Shown: positions 7,895-16,327 of the stretch, piece after piece
How the letters are laid out: each line of letters starts with the position of its first letter
Position numbering within the stretch: position 1 is the stretch's first letter
Assembly (NCBI RefSeq): GCF_000212735.1
Contig: NC_015510.1
Coordinates: forward strand, 5,271,001-5,335,000
Direction of reading: 5' to 3'
Source of the DNA: Haliscomenobacter hydrossis DSM 1100
Lineage (GTDB): Bacteria > Bacteroidota > Bacteroidia > Chitinophagales > Saprospiraceae
DNA length: 64,000 bases
Notes under the pieces: model-generated
The model's database searches: none
What the model was told of the DNA's origin: nothing
The model's input: the letters and a program-made list of their open reading frames with translations, nothing else
Translations under genes and position numbers: made by a program

Positions 7895-9472
7895 ATGATT
7901 ATGAAGAAGCTCTCCTTATTGTTGTTGTTGGCTGTGGCAACAAGCCTATCCTTAATTGGCCAAGATGCCCCCAACCCTACGCTCAATACCGCCATCCGCA
8001 AACATGGCCTTGAAAAAAGCAAGGTCATGGACATTGCTTCCTGGATGTGTGACGTCTATGGCCCCCGTTTGACGGGATCACCCATGCTGGACAAAGCCAC
8101 AGACTGGGCCCAAAAAACCCTTAAAGATTGGGGCATGAGCAATGTGCACCTCGAAGCCTGGGGGCCTTTTGGACGCGGCTGGGAGTTTACGCACTTCGCC
8201 ATGCATGCTACCGCACCCAATTATTTCCCCATTATTGCCTATCCTAAAGCCTGGTCACCAGCTACCAAAGGGGTGCTTAGTGGTGAAGTAATTTACCTGC
8301 AAGCCGATGATGAAGAAGACCTGAAAAAATTAAAGGGCAAGCTGAAAGGCAAGTTCGTATTACTCGATACCATCCGCACCCTAAAAGAGTGGATGGACGC
8401 ACCAGCGAAACGTTATACTTCCGAAGATTTGTTGGATATGGCCAATGCCGCTGCACCAGGCCGCCGCCCTGATCGCGATTTCAACCGCCTGGGAGGTTTG
8501 TCTTTTAACCAAAAACTCTTCAAATTCATCATGGAAGAAGAGCCTTTGGCCGTGTTGGATCGTGGGTTTAAAGGTGACCTGGGTACCGTTTTTGTTACCG
8601 GAGCGCGGGCAGAAGAAGGTCGGGTTCAGGACCCCAAAGCCAAGGTTATTCCTCAGGCGACGCTTTCGGTAGAGCATTACAACCGCATTTTCCGCATGAT
8701 GCAAAAGGGCATCCCCGTGACGCTATCGATGGAACTCAAAGCAAACTACACCAACCCTGACGGGATGGAACACAACATCATCGCCGAAATCCCGGGAACC
8801 GACCTCAAGGATGAAGTCGTCATGTTGGGCGCACACTTCGACTCCTGGCACACGGGAACTGGAGCTACCGACAATGGTGCTGGTTCGTCCGTCATGATGG
8901 AAGCCGCACGCATCATCCTGGAAACCATCAAAGAAACAGGCATCAAACCACGCCGCACCATTCGTCTGGCCTTGTGGACGGGTGAAGAACAAGGTCTGTT
9001 GGGCTCACGTGGCTACGTCAAAGAGCATTTTGCCAATACCAGCCCCGAAGGAACCATTCAAAGCATCAAAGAAGCGGAACAAAGCAAAATATCGGGCTAT
9101 TTCAATCTGGACAATGGCACTGGAAAAATACGTGGCGTCTATCTTCAAGGCAATGCTGGGGTTTCACCGGTTTTCCGCGCCTGGTTGGATCCCTTCAAAG
9201 ACCTGGGTGCCGCTACCCTAACCCTGCAAAATACCGGAGGTACCGACCACCAGGCCTTTGATGCAGCGGGAATCCCGGGATTCCAGTTCATCCAGGAACC
9301 AATTGCCTACTCTACCCGCACCCACCACTCCAACATGGACAACTGGGATCACCTGGTGGAAGACGACCTCAAACAAGCTTCTACCATCATTGCTTCGTTT
9401 GTGTTGCATACCGCCATGCGGGATGAAAAATTGCCACGCAAAGCCACGGAGTTGAAGGCTGGAAGTAATTAA
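7895..9472 (+). CDS. Secreted M28 family zinc aminopeptidase
   Basis: 525 residues with a signal peptide (MKKLSLLLLLAVATSLSLIG). The N-terminal DVYGPRLTGSP motif and a PA-like insertion (about residues 110-290) precede the M28 catalytic part. Zinc and catalytic residues are visible: the histidine in GAHFDSWHTG, the aspartate in GATDNGAG, the glutamate pair in LWTGEEQGLLGSR, an aspartate in YFNLDNGTG and the terminal histidine in TRTHHSNMDNWD. It should remove N-terminal amino acids from peptides outside the inner membrane. A second ATG two codons in (7901) fits the signal peptide equally well. Confidence 0.93.
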   Translation: MIMKKLSLLLLLAVATSLSLIGQDAPNPTLNTAIRKHGLEKSKVMDIASWMCDVYGPRLTGSPMLDKATDWAQKTLKDWGMSNVHLEAWGPFGRGWEFTHFAMHATAPNYFPIIAYPKAWSPATKGVLSGEVIYLQADDEEDLKKLKGKLKGKFVLLDTIRTLKEWMDAPAKRYTSEDLLDMANAAAPGRRPDRDFNRLGGLSFNQKLFKFIMEEEPLAVLDRGFKGDLGTVFVTGARAEEGRVQDPKAKVIPQATLSVEHYNRIFRMMQKGIPVTLSMELKANYTNPDGMEHNIIAEIPGTDLKDEVVMLGAHFDSWHTGTGATDNGAGSSVMMEAARIILETIKETGIKPRRTIRLALWTGEEQGLLGSRGYVKEHFANTSPEGTIQSIKEAEQSKISGYFNLDNGTGKIRGVYLQGNAGVSPVFRAWLDPFKDLGAATLTLQNTGGTDHQAFDAAGIPGFQFIQEPIAYSTRTHHSNMDNWDHLVEDDLKQASTIIASFVLHTAMRDEKLPRKATELKAGSN

Positions 9473-9536
9473 TTTGTGCTGGATGGAACTTTTTGAAGTG
9501 AATCACAATTGATAATCACTCAAGTGACATTTTAAG

Positions 9537-9632
9537 CACAAAGGACACAAAGAAGGGCACAAGGGACACAAAGTTAGACGTTGACGACGCTCGCTCTTTG
9601 TGTCCTTTGTGCCCTTCTTTGTGTCCTTTGTG
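9537..9632. repeat. CACAAAGGA-type long palindrome
   Basis: Arms of 37 bp (9537-9573 and 9596-9632) match at 36 positions, the remaining one being a G-T pair, with a 22-nt loop rich in GACG. Each arm is itself a degenerate tandem array of CACAAAGGA and CACAAAGAAGGG-like units. A further flanking pair, AAGTGAC and GTCACTT, extends the symmetry outwards. It lies in the spacer between the M28 gene and the next gene. Confidence 0.9.
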
Positions 9633-9684
9633 TTAATAAATGCCGCATTGAGTCACTTTGATCACCTTATTAAGTTTCAAACAA

Positions 9685-10131
9685 ATGGACACCACCACCA
9701 CTATTACTGTATCTCCAAGCGAGATTGAAGAACTTGTTGCCGGTTTTAAAGACCACAGTCTACCCAGTGAGCGCTGGACCCACCAGGCCCACTTGATTGT
9801 CGGCCTCCACTTCGCCTACCATTTTCCTTTGGATCAGGCCATTTATTACCTGCGGGCAGGAATCATCACCTACAATGTAGCTACCGGGGGCAAAAACACC
9901 CACGAGCGGGGTTACCACGAGACAATTACCCAGTTGTGGGCACGTTTGTTGCAAGCATATGTGCGGGAAAAATGTACAGGATTGTCTTTGGCCGAAGCTT
10001 GCACGGCCTTGCTGAATAGTCCTTATGCCGAACAGGAGATCATGTTTCGGTTTTATTCCAAAGACTGCCTGTTTTCTATCGAAGCGCGGGCGCTATGGGT
10101 TGAGCCAGATCTCCAGCCCATTGCTTGCTGA
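9685..10131 (+). CDS. Conserved hypothetical protein of a widespread unnamed family
   Basis: About 148 residues from ATG 9685 (an earlier ATG at 9658 would start within the region after the palindrome). Recognisable conserved blocks are LPSERWTHQAHLIVG, then NTHERGYHETITQLWARLL and a C-terminal FYSKDCLFSIEARALWVEPDLQPI. I recall similar proteins in many phyla annotated as hypothetical. The conserved WTHQAHL and GYHET histidines could be metal ligands, but no function can be assigned. No signal peptide; cytoplasmic. It is convergent with exonuclease III, 14 bases apart. Confidence 0.8.
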   Translation: MDTTTTITVSPSEIEELVAGFKDHSLPSERWTHQAHLIVGLHFAYHFPLDQAIYYLRAGIITYNVATGGKNTHERGYHETITQLWARLLQAYVREKCTGLSLAEACTALLNSPYAEQEIMFRFYSKDCLFSIEARALWVEPDLQPIAC

Positions 10132-10145
10132 GGATTCCGAGTCCA

Positions 10146-10916
10146 TCAAACGTCTAATTCCACCAACACCGGACAGTGATCAGAATGTTCGGCTTCGTTC
10201 ATTTGGCGGGCCGAGCGCAGATTGTCGCGCAGATTGTCGCTGACCGATTGGTAATCGATCCGCCAACCCTTGTTGTTTTTGCGGGCACCAGCACGGAAAC
10301 TCCACCAACTGTATTCCACTTTATCGGGATTCAGGAAGCGGAAGGCATCGGTGAAGCCACTGTTGAACCATTTGCTCAACCACTCGCGTTCCTCTGGCAA
10401 GAACCCGGAAGAGTTTTTATTTCCTCGGGGATCGTGAATGTCGCGTTCGGTATGCGCAATGTTATAATCACCCAGAACGATCAACTTCGGGCGTTCTTTT
10501 TGCAGTTCATGCGCCCACTTGAAAAAATCCTCCAAAAAGACCATTTTGAATTCCTGGCGCACATCTCCGGTTGTACCGGAAGGAAAATAACAATTGAGAA
10601 TCGTGAGGTCACCAAAATCACTGCGCAAAATGCGGCCTTCATCGTCGTATTTGGCCATTCCACAGCCCGCAATTACCTGATCAGGCTCGCGCTTGCTGAA
10701 AGTCGCCACGCTACTGTAGCCCTTCTTTTGGGCAGAATGCCAGTAGGCATGATAACCCAAATCTGCAATGGGGGATAAATCGACCTGCTCAGGGCTGGCT
10801 TTGGTTTCCTGCAAGCAGATGATGTCGAATTGGTGTTCGCGCACCCATTCAGCCCAGCCTTTGTTGAGGGCAGAGCGGATGCCGTTGACGTTGTACGAGA
10901 CGAGTTTTAGAGACAT
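10146..10916 (-). CDS. xth: Exodeoxyribonuclease III
   Basis: 256 residues, full length for the EEP superfamily AP endonuclease. Motifs: SYNVNGIRSA at the N-terminus, DIICLQETKA (metal glutamate), GLNCYFPSG-like LNCYFPSG, the VLGDYNIAH catalytic block, WRIDYQ and the C-terminal SDHCPV with the catalytic histidine. It cleaves DNA at abasic sites and degrades duplex DNA 3' to 5' in base-excision repair. Single gene; the upstream spacer carries two small palindromes. Confidence 0.95.
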   Translation of the reverse strand: MSLKLVSYNVNGIRSALNKGWAEWVREHQFDIICLQETKASPEQVDLSPIADLGYHAYWHSAQKKGYSSVATFSKREPDQVIAGCGMAKYDDEGRILRSDFGDLTILNCYFPSGTTGDVRQEFKMVFLEDFFKWAHELQKERPKLIVLGDYNIAHTERDIHDPRGNKNSSGFLPEEREWLSKWFNSGFTDAFRFLNPDKVEYSWWSFRAGARKNNKGWRIDYQSVSDNLRDNLRSARQMNEAEHSDHCPVLVELDV

Positions 10917-10952
10917 GGTTTAAGGTGTATATATCATAGCTCCCTTTTCATT

Positions 10953-11010
10953 CCCACGACTAAAGTCATGGGGTGGGTGCTGTGTGGCCTCCCACGAATA
11001 AATTCGTGGG
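10953..11010. repeat. Pair of CCCACGA...TCGTGGG palindromes
   Basis: Two REP-like hairpins lie 17 bases apart. The second (10991-11010) is a perfect 9-bp stem, CCCACGAAT facing ATTCGTGGG. The first (10953-10973) is the same type with one mismatch. They fill the spacer between the xth start and the fpr stop. Confidence 0.7.
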
Positions 11011-11020
11011 TTGGCTTTGT

Positions 11021-11785
11021 TTAACCATACAATTCGGTGATGATCTGGCGCTTGTCGTATCCCAATTTATCATAGAGGTTGAGTACCGCTTCATCCACCA
11101 TATTTTGCCAGCCGCAAAGATAAAATTTTACATCGGAACGTGGTATGGCGTATTCATTTAGGTAAAAAGAATGGACATGCCCTGCCTGGACTTCAAAGGG
11201 GAACTGAGCAGGATCGAGGTTTTGCTCACGCGAAAGGGCTACCGAATAGCGAAAGTTTGGCAAGTGTTTTTGCAGCGCAACAAATTCCTCTTGGTAAAGA
11301 ACGCCTTCGGCCTGACGGGTACCAAAAATCAGGTGGAGCTTACGGTGAGGGATGTTGTGCGTGTAAATGTGTTGCAACATGCTCCGAAAGGGCGCAACTC
11401 CCGTGCCTGTGCACACCATCACCATGTCGTGATCGATGACCTCTGGCAATACAAATCCACCATCAGGGCCTTTAAAGCGCAACGTAGAGCCGACCGCGAT
11501 GTCGTCGAACAGGTACTCGGTAGCTTTACCTCCATCGAGGCGTACGATACAGAACTCCAATTGATTACTCTCCGCAGGCGCACTGGCAATGGAATAGCTG
11601 CGCCAGCGCTGTAGCCGTTTGTCTCCGATGGGTAAATCCATCGTTACAAACTGCCCGGCTTTGAAATTGAAGGCTTCCACAGCGGGTATTTCCACCCAAA
11701 AGCGGCGGGTAGTGGGGCTTTCGGACTGTATGTTGATGACGTTGGCGTCGTACCAGGTTGGCATTGTTTGCAGCGTTTTTTTCAA
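11021..11785 (-). CDS. fpr: Ferredoxin--NADP reductase (FNR-like flavoprotein)
   Basis: 254 residues. The FAD domain has the RSYSIAS motif that binds the flavin isoalloxazine and phosphate; the NADP domain has CTGTGVAPFRSM and HLIFGTRQAEGVLY, and the chain ends YDKRQIITELYG. This layout matches bacterial ferredoxin/flavodoxin-NADP+ reductases, which shuttle electrons between NADPH and ferredoxin. A second start at 11764 (MPTWYD) is equally plausible. It follows the mevalonate operon on the same strand by 48 bases and could be co-transcribed; NADPH use by that pathway makes this sensible but not proven. Confidence 0.88.
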   Translation of the reverse strand: MKKTLQTMPTWYDANVINIQSESPTTRRFWVEIPAVEAFNFKAGQFVTMDLPIGDKRLQRWRSYSIASAPAESNQLEFCIVRLDGGKATEYLFDDIAVGSTLRFKGPDGGFVLPEVIDHDMVMVCTGTGVAPFRSMLQHIYTHNIPHRKLHLIFGTRQAEGVLYQEEFVALQKHLPNFRYSVALSREQNLDPAQFPFEVQAGHVHSFYLNEYAIPRSDVKFYLCGWQNMVDEAVLNLYDKLGYDKRQIITELYG

Positions 11786-11833
11786 TAACCGTACAAAGTT
11801 AAGCTTTGTTTATATCTGGACTAAATTAAGTAT

Positions 11834-12751
11834 TTATAACACCATTTCCTGATACCTCAGCACCACCTCAAATCCTTTATTTTGAAAATAATTTTTGGTT
11901 TCCTGCTCTTCCCTATTGCTGGTGACCAACACAAAATCACCTCCCCAGGCTCCCAGGGATTTGACCTGTCCCCAATAATCGGCAAACCACAATTCTTGTG
12001 CACGAGTTAAATCCAAGGTACTTGCAACCAGGTTTTCATGCCTTTGGATACAGGACTCAAAAGCTTCCAGTGTGGCACAGGCGACGAACTCCAATGTCAA
12101 TTCACTGGCCTGCTCAATGGCATCAGCTGGTATTTTCCCCAAAGCCCGATAATGTTGAATGCCCTCCCGACTGTTTTGTTTTTTTCCCAAATACACAAAA
12201 TAAAGTTGATTGGCAAAGGGAGGCTGAAAAACGACTTTTTGCGCCGTTTTGTTTTGGTACAAAATCGGCCCCGAAGCCTGAGCACAAGCCAGATCATAAC
12301 CCGAACCACCGAAAGTTTCCTCCAGCAATGTATAAGGATTCACTGCGGTCAAATCCGCCAAAAAGCTGATCAAGGTTGAGCTGGTACCCAAACCCCAATG
12401 CCTGGAAAAACCCAGTTGGGTAGTGATGGTGCAGCCAGCTAATTCATCCAAAGCGAAATTAGAGCGCAAAAAAGCTTGCCGGATAACTTGTTGTAAACGT
12501 TGCGCCGGCGCCATTTCACTATATTCCAGAATGACTAAACCGGGAAGGTCATATGCTGCGCTAAACCACCTGCTTCCATCCACATCGTAGCTCTGCCAAC
12601 TCAATCGATCGGCAAGACCTGCACTGATGGAGAATTTTTGTCCCATGTGCGTGGGCAAGGCCAAAGCCAGGGCGCCATCCAGCACGAAGTATTCGCCAGT
12701 AAGCAATAATTTCCCTTGAGCTTGGTAACTTTTGCCGATGAATTGGGACAT
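11834..12751 (-). CDS. GYDIA-type GHMP kinase of the mevalonate cluster
   Basis: 305 residues, GHMP superfamily. Seen: the N-terminal GKLLLTGEYFVLDGALALALP strand pair, the ATP loop HWGLGTSSTLISFLA and the diagnostic GGSGYDLACAQASGP block, close to the GYDIA signature of a Bacteroidota subfamily found beside HMG-CoA reductase. It presumably phosphorylates mevalonate, phosphomevalonate or a related alcohol; which one cannot be read from the sequence. Only 7 bases separate it from hmgR, so it is the last gene of a three-gene operon. Confidence 0.88.
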   Translation of the reverse strand: MSQFIGKSYQAQGKLLLTGEYFVLDGALALALPTHMGQKFSISAGLADRLSWQSYDVDGSRWFSAAYDLPGLVILEYSEMAPAQRLQQVIRQAFLRSNFALDELAGCTITTQLGFSRHWGLGTSSTLISFLADLTAVNPYTLLEETFGGSGYDLACAQASGPILYQNKTAQKVVFQPPFANQLYFVYLGKKQNSREGIQHYRALGKIPADAIEQASELTLEFVACATLEAFESCIQRHENLVASTLDLTRAQELWFADYWGQVKSLGAWGGDFVLVTSNREEQETKNYFQNKGFEVVLRYQEMVL

Positions 12752-12758
12752 AGTGGGC

Positions 12759-14111
12759 TTAAATTGCTTTTGCCGGAGCTTTTTGTTTTTCTTCCTCGCG
12801 TCGATCCAAAAATTCGCGTACTGCCGAAAAAGACACGACCCGATCCTGAAAGTACAGCTCCGCTGCCAGACAATCGCTGGTATCTCCGCCCAGGTGGTTG
12901 AGGATGTTCATCAAGTGCATTTTCATGTGCCCTTTTTGAATGCCTGTAGTCACCAGAGAGCGAACCGCCGCAAAGTTCTGGGCCAGGCCAGTCGCTGCTA
13001 TGATGGACATCAACTCTGGTGCCGAAGGCTGTCCTAAAATATCGAGTGACAAATGCGCCAGGGGGTGCAATTTGGTCAAACCACCTACCGTACCCAGCGC
13101 AATGGGTAAATCAAGCCAAAAGGTAAAAACGCCCTCTTCAACACGACAATGGCTCAGGCTACGGTATTGCCCGTCGCGGGTTGCGTAGGTATGCCCACAA
13201 GCCTCGGTGGCCCGAAAATCGTTGCCAGTCGCAATCACCACCGCGTCTACCCCGTTGTAAATTCCTTTGTTGTGCGTTGCGGCGCGGTAGGGGTCGATTT
13301 CGGCAATGCGTACAGCTTTGGCAAATTTTTCGGCAAACCCTGAGCCATCCAGATTGATACAGGCATCGTCCAGCGCCTCCACCGGGCAACTCACCTCGGC
13401 ACGAACAATACAATCCGGGGTATAATTGGAAAGAATGGCCATAATGATCTCCACTTCACGCTCGTGAGCATGCATGGCCGGGTGGCTGCTCATGAAAAGT
13501 TGCAAACTGCGGCCAAACTCCTCCAAAACCGAATTGATGAAGTTGGCCCCCATCGAATCACAGGTCTCGAAGCTCACCCGCAGTTGAAAATAATGGGGTT
13601 CCAGTTCACCCATATCCAGTAGCTCAATGGAAAGTACACCTCCACCCCGTTTTTCCATATTGGTGGTGATGGGTTGAACATCTTCTAGGAGTTGATGGCG
13701 TAGCTCGGGCATCAGCTTTTGCAGTTTTGCTGCATCTCCGGACCAACTGAAATGCAGTTGTCCCAATTTGGTGGTTCCCAGTACCGTTGTTTTGAAACCT
13801 CCTTTGCTGAGCCAATATTTGCTGGCACTAGCGGCGGCGGCTACGACCGAACTTTCTTCGATCACCATTGGAACAGCGTACAAACGCCCGTCAATTAAAA
13901 AATTGGGGGCAATGCCGTAAGGGAAAAAATAGTTGCTCAGCGTGTTTTCGCTAAAACCGTCCATCACCCGCTGCAATTCCTCGTCTTCGTGCCAAAAACT
14001 GCGCAGCACTTCAAGTGTTTCCTCTGGCGCCGTAGTATAATGCACGGCCAACCAGTGCATTTTTTCTTCCTTGCTGAGCTTGTGAAGTCCCGATATTGAT
14101 TTTTCCTGCAT
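12759..14111 (-). CDS. Hydroxymethylglutaryl-CoA reductase, class II
   Basis: 450 residues. Class II signatures are visible: NYFFPYGIAPNFLIDG, the catalytic glutamate in IEESSVVAAAA, DSMGANFIN in the substrate domain, the catalytic lysine in ATHNKGI, aspartate in IATGNDFRA, GTVGGLTKLHP and a C-terminal GHMKMH with the catalytic histidine. It interconverts HMG-CoA and mevalonate; in this operon the direction should be biosynthetic even though class II enzymes are often labelled degradative. It sits between the IPP isomerase and the GHMP kinase with 7-base gaps on both sides, so one transcript. Confidence 0.95.
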   Translation of the reverse strand: MQEKSISGLHKLSKEEKMHWLAVHYTTAPEETLEVLRSFWHEDEELQRVMDGFSENTLSNYFFPYGIAPNFLIDGRLYAVPMVIEESSVVAAAASASKYWLSKGGFKTTVLGTTKLGQLHFSWSGDAAKLQKLMPELRHQLLEDVQPITTNMEKRGGGVLSIELLDMGELEPHYFQLRVSFETCDSMGANFINSVLEEFGRSLQLFMSSHPAMHAHEREVEIIMAILSNYTPDCIVRAEVSCPVEALDDACINLDGSGFAEKFAKAVRIAEIDPYRAATHNKGIYNGVDAVVIATGNDFRATEACGHTYATRDGQYRSLSHCRVEEGVFTFWLDLPIALGTVGGLTKLHPLAHLSLDILGQPSAPELMSIIAATGLAQNFAAVRSLVTTGIQKGHMKMHLMNILNHLGGDTSDCLAAELYFQDRVVSFSAVREFLDRREEEKQKAPAKAI

Positions 14112-14118
14112 TCTTTTT

Positions 14119-15207
14119 CTATCTGACCTTTAAAAATGCTTGTGCCAGCTCCAAACCCTCGATTTGAGCAGCGACGTATGTACGCAAGGACTCATAGTCT
14201 CCTTGGGCATGTTTGAGAAATCCCGATGCCTGACCATATACAGCCGGCAACTGCAGTTTATGGACCAGGTAATAACCATCCAGAAAATTTTGTACTCCTC
14301 CCGAGGCGATCACCGCCGGGCAACGTACTTTATCACCCAACTCCAGCAACAATTGATTGACAAAACCGACCATTTCAACCGCACTGTGACCTACCTGAGT
14401 CAAATGGCCATAAATCAATTGTTTGGCTTCAGAGTCGCGCAGCAATTCCAATTTGGCAAAATTGGTTCCTCCACCCGCAGCAAAATCTATTGCGGCCAAT
14501 GGAAGTTGCAACAATGCCCGCAGGCTTTCTTTGCCCATCCCTTGCCCCACTTCTTTCACAATAAGAGGTACGTCAACCTGAGCCAAAATGGTCTCAATGG
14601 TTTGGAGTGGTGGATGTACAAAGCGATCTCCTTCCGGTTGCAGCCATTCTTGCAAGGGATTAACGTGGATGATCAAGCCATCCGCCTCCAGTTTCTCCAG
14701 CATCATATTGATGCGGTACAACTCTCGGCGTGCGATGAGTTGCTCCAGTTGGGCAATGCCCAAATTGGCAAACAGGGGTTGCTTCCCCATCAAGGGTTTT
14801 ACGGCAAAATCAGCCAATACCTCATCACTGTACAATAAAGCGCGACATGACCCCAGGCCCATCCCCATCCCAAACTCTCCGCAGGCGCGGGCCAGGTTGT
14901 GGTTGATGGTGCGCGCCATGGCCGTACCTCCGGTCATACTGGAAACCCACAAGGGAGCCCGAAAAGTATGACCTAAAAAGGGAAAGCACGGCCAGGAACC
15001 CGCCACAGGGTGTCCACTGAGCAAGGGTTCGTAATAAAAACGCGCATCCAGTTCTGCTTGCAACACTTGCGCGTTAAAAGCGAGTTGAATGTGGTCTCGT
15101 TTGCGTTCTTCCGCAGTGGGATCCTCATTTGGTTGGGTATCAACGATGGCTTTGTTTGGCTCCTTCATCAAAAGAGAATGTTCATCCAGCAAAATTAAGG
15201 AATTCAA
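14119..15207 (-). CDS. fni: Isopentenyl-diphosphate delta-isomerase, type 2 (FMN-dependent)
   Basis: 362 residues, TIM barrel. Seen: ERKRDHIQLAF at the N-terminus, WVSSMTGGT, GMGLGSCRALL, NLGIAQL, HVNPLQEW with conserved Asn and Gln, VKEVGQGMG, DFAAGGGTNFAKLE and IASGGVQN for FMN phosphate binding. It isomerises IPP to DMAPP using reduced FMN and Mg2+. First gene of the mevalonate operon. The start at 15207 lies in a region that could be leader; ATG 15168 (MKEPNKA) would still keep every motif. Confidence 0.95.
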   Translation of the reverse strand: MNSLILLDEHSLLMKEPNKAIVDTQPNEDPTAEERKRDHIQLAFNAQVLQAELDARFYYEPLLSGHPVAGSWPCFPFLGHTFRAPLWVSSMTGGTAMARTINHNLARACGEFGMGMGLGSCRALLYSDEVLADFAVKPLMGKQPLFANLGIAQLEQLIARRELYRINMMLEKLEADGLIIHVNPLQEWLQPEGDRFVHPPLQTIETILAQVDVPLIVKEVGQGMGKESLRALLQLPLAAIDFAAGGGTNFAKLELLRDSEAKQLIYGHLTQVGHSAVEMVGFVNQLLLELGDKVRCPAVIASGGVQNFLDGYYLVHKLQLPAVYGQASGFLKHAQGDYESLRTYVAAQIEGLELAQAFLKVR

Positions 15208-15337
15208 CGGATGGAATGGTATAAAATCAGTTTCGGGAGTGAAACAAGATTAGTGCAGGAAAGTTTGCGTGGAGAAAAGAAAGAAAAAAGCTTGGAAAAA
15301 TTCAATCTTTATCTAATATTTGACAGCTATACAAAGT

Positions 15338-15396
15338 GGAAGGCAAGTCCGAACGATTGTTTGCTTGAGGAGCAAACGTTCGGACTTGGAGCTTCC
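15338..15396. repeat. Nested palindrome in the fni/nrtR-like spacer
   Basis: CAAGTCCGAACG (15344-15355) pairs perfectly with CGTTCGGACTTG (15377-15388). Inside, GTTTGCT pairs with AGCAAAC (overlapping by one base), and outside GGAAG pairs with CTTCC. The stem lacks a T-run, so it looks more like a palindromic element than a terminator. Confidence 0.65.
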
Positions 15397-15493
15397 TGCT
15401 CAAAATTAGAAACGCTTATTTACATAGAGGTAATCGCAATGTTGTTGGTGGAATACGTAGCGGTGCTCCACAAGAAAATTGTCTAAAACACAC

Positions 15494-15516
15494 CATTGTG
15501 TGATTGTGACACAATG
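15494..15516. promoter_or_regulatory. Palindromic operator upstream of the Nudix regulator
   Basis: CATTGTGT and ACACAATG are perfect 8-bp inverted arms separated by 7 bases (23 bp in all). The element overlaps the probable -33 hexamer of the next gene, a position that would block transcription, as expected for autoregulation by the dimeric NrtR-like protein encoded downstream. Confidence 0.6.
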
Positions 15517-15535
15517 ATAAGAATAATTATCTTTG
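15504..15535 (+). promoter_or_regulatory. Promoter of the Nudix regulator gene
   Basis: TTG at 15504-15506 and TATCTTTG at 15528-15535 are 21 bases apart, matching the Bacteroidota -33 TTG / -7 TAnnTTTG pattern. The ATG is 40 bases beyond. Confidence 0.6.
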
Positions 15536-15575
15536 TGTCCAAATTACACTAAGCTTTTTTTCTAATTTTTTTCAA

Positions 15576-16325
15576 ATGGACGAATTAATTGCGGTATTAA
15601 CGGAAATCAAAGCATTATTCAATCGATCTTTGAGTGAGTTATCCATAGATTGTGTGGTTTTTGGGTTTCATGACAATCAACTTAAGGTTCTTTTGCTTAG
15701 AGTAAAAGGCAGCGATGCATGGTCTTTGCCAGGTGGCTGGATTTACAAAACTGAAGATGTTGAACACGCGGCTTACCGGATTCTTCAAGAGCGTACTGGA
15801 TTAGACTCTATTTTCCTACAGCAGTTCCATGCATTTGGGGCTAATCAGCGCTACAATGGAAAAGAAGTCATGGCTAAAATGGGCCTGCCTCCAGAGCACA
15901 ATTTTTTCCCGGAAAGGGCTGTATCCATTGGGTATTATGCTTTAGTGGAGTATTCTTTGGTGGAACCCAAAACTGATTTATTCACCGATGAATGTCGCTG
16001 GTGGGATGTAGCCGAAATTCCAGATTTGTTGTTCGACCACAACGATATTGCCAGTATCGCCCTAAAAACCTTACGCCGTCAGTTTGACTACCAGCCCATC
16101 GGCTTCAATTTACTTCCCGAAAAATTCACCTTGATCGAGTTGCAAAAACTGCACGAAACCGTTCTTGGTCACCCCCTGGATCGGGGTAACTTTCAAAAGA
16201 AAATGCTGAGTTATGGTTTTTTAGAAAGGCTGGAGGAACGTAAAACGGGGGGAGCACATAAAGCGCCTTATTTGTATCGATTTGATGCAAAAAAATACGA
16301 AATCTATTTGCGTGACAATGAATAA
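15576..16325 (+). CDS. NrtR-like Nudix-domain transcriptional regulator
   Basis: 249 residues: an N-terminal Nudix domain (about 20-150) followed by a winged-helix domain (about 165-245, FTLIELQKLHETVLGHPLDRGNFQKKML). The Nudix box around residues 54-76 keeps G54, E60, R68, E72 and G75 but has I69 and R73 where catalytic glutamates are expected, so hydrolase activity is probably lost and the domain likely senses a nucleotide-sugar or ADP-ribose-type ligand. That is the known design of NrtR and the related AraR-type regulators of Bacteroides. Its regulon is not evident here; the only visible target is its own promoter. fni is divergent and might also be controlled. Confidence 0.85.
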   Translation: MDELIAVLTEIKALFNRSLSELSIDCVVFGFHDNQLKVLLLRVKGSDAWSLPGGWIYKTEDVEHAAYRILQERTGLDSIFLQQFHAFGANQRYNGKEVMAKMGLPPEHNFFPERAVSIGYYALVEYSLVEPKTDLFTDECRWWDVAEIPDLLFDHNDIASIALKTLRRQFDYQPIGFNLLPEKFTLIELQKLHETVLGHPLDRGNFQKKMLSYGFLERLEERKTGGAHKAPYLYRFDAKKYEIYLRDNE

Positions 16326-16327
16326 AT

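Larger units (their letters stand above)
15208..15575. other. 368-base divergent control region between fni and the Nudix regulator gene
   Basis: No convincing gene. A 91-codon plus-strand frame (15211-15486) has no family features, runs through a hairpin and is treated as chance. The region holds that hairpin at 15338-15396 and an operator-promoter cluster at 15494-15535. Confidence 0.7.

Noticed and set aside
9658-9684. Start of the unnamed-family gene at the upstream ATG
   Set aside because: The first nine residues are not conserved in family members I recall and lie within the outer arm region of the palindrome; ATG 9685 is preferred.
15211-15486. 91-codon plus-strand frame between fni and the Nudix regulator
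   Set aside because: It runs through a hairpin, ends before the operator, and has no family features or promoter; treated as chance.
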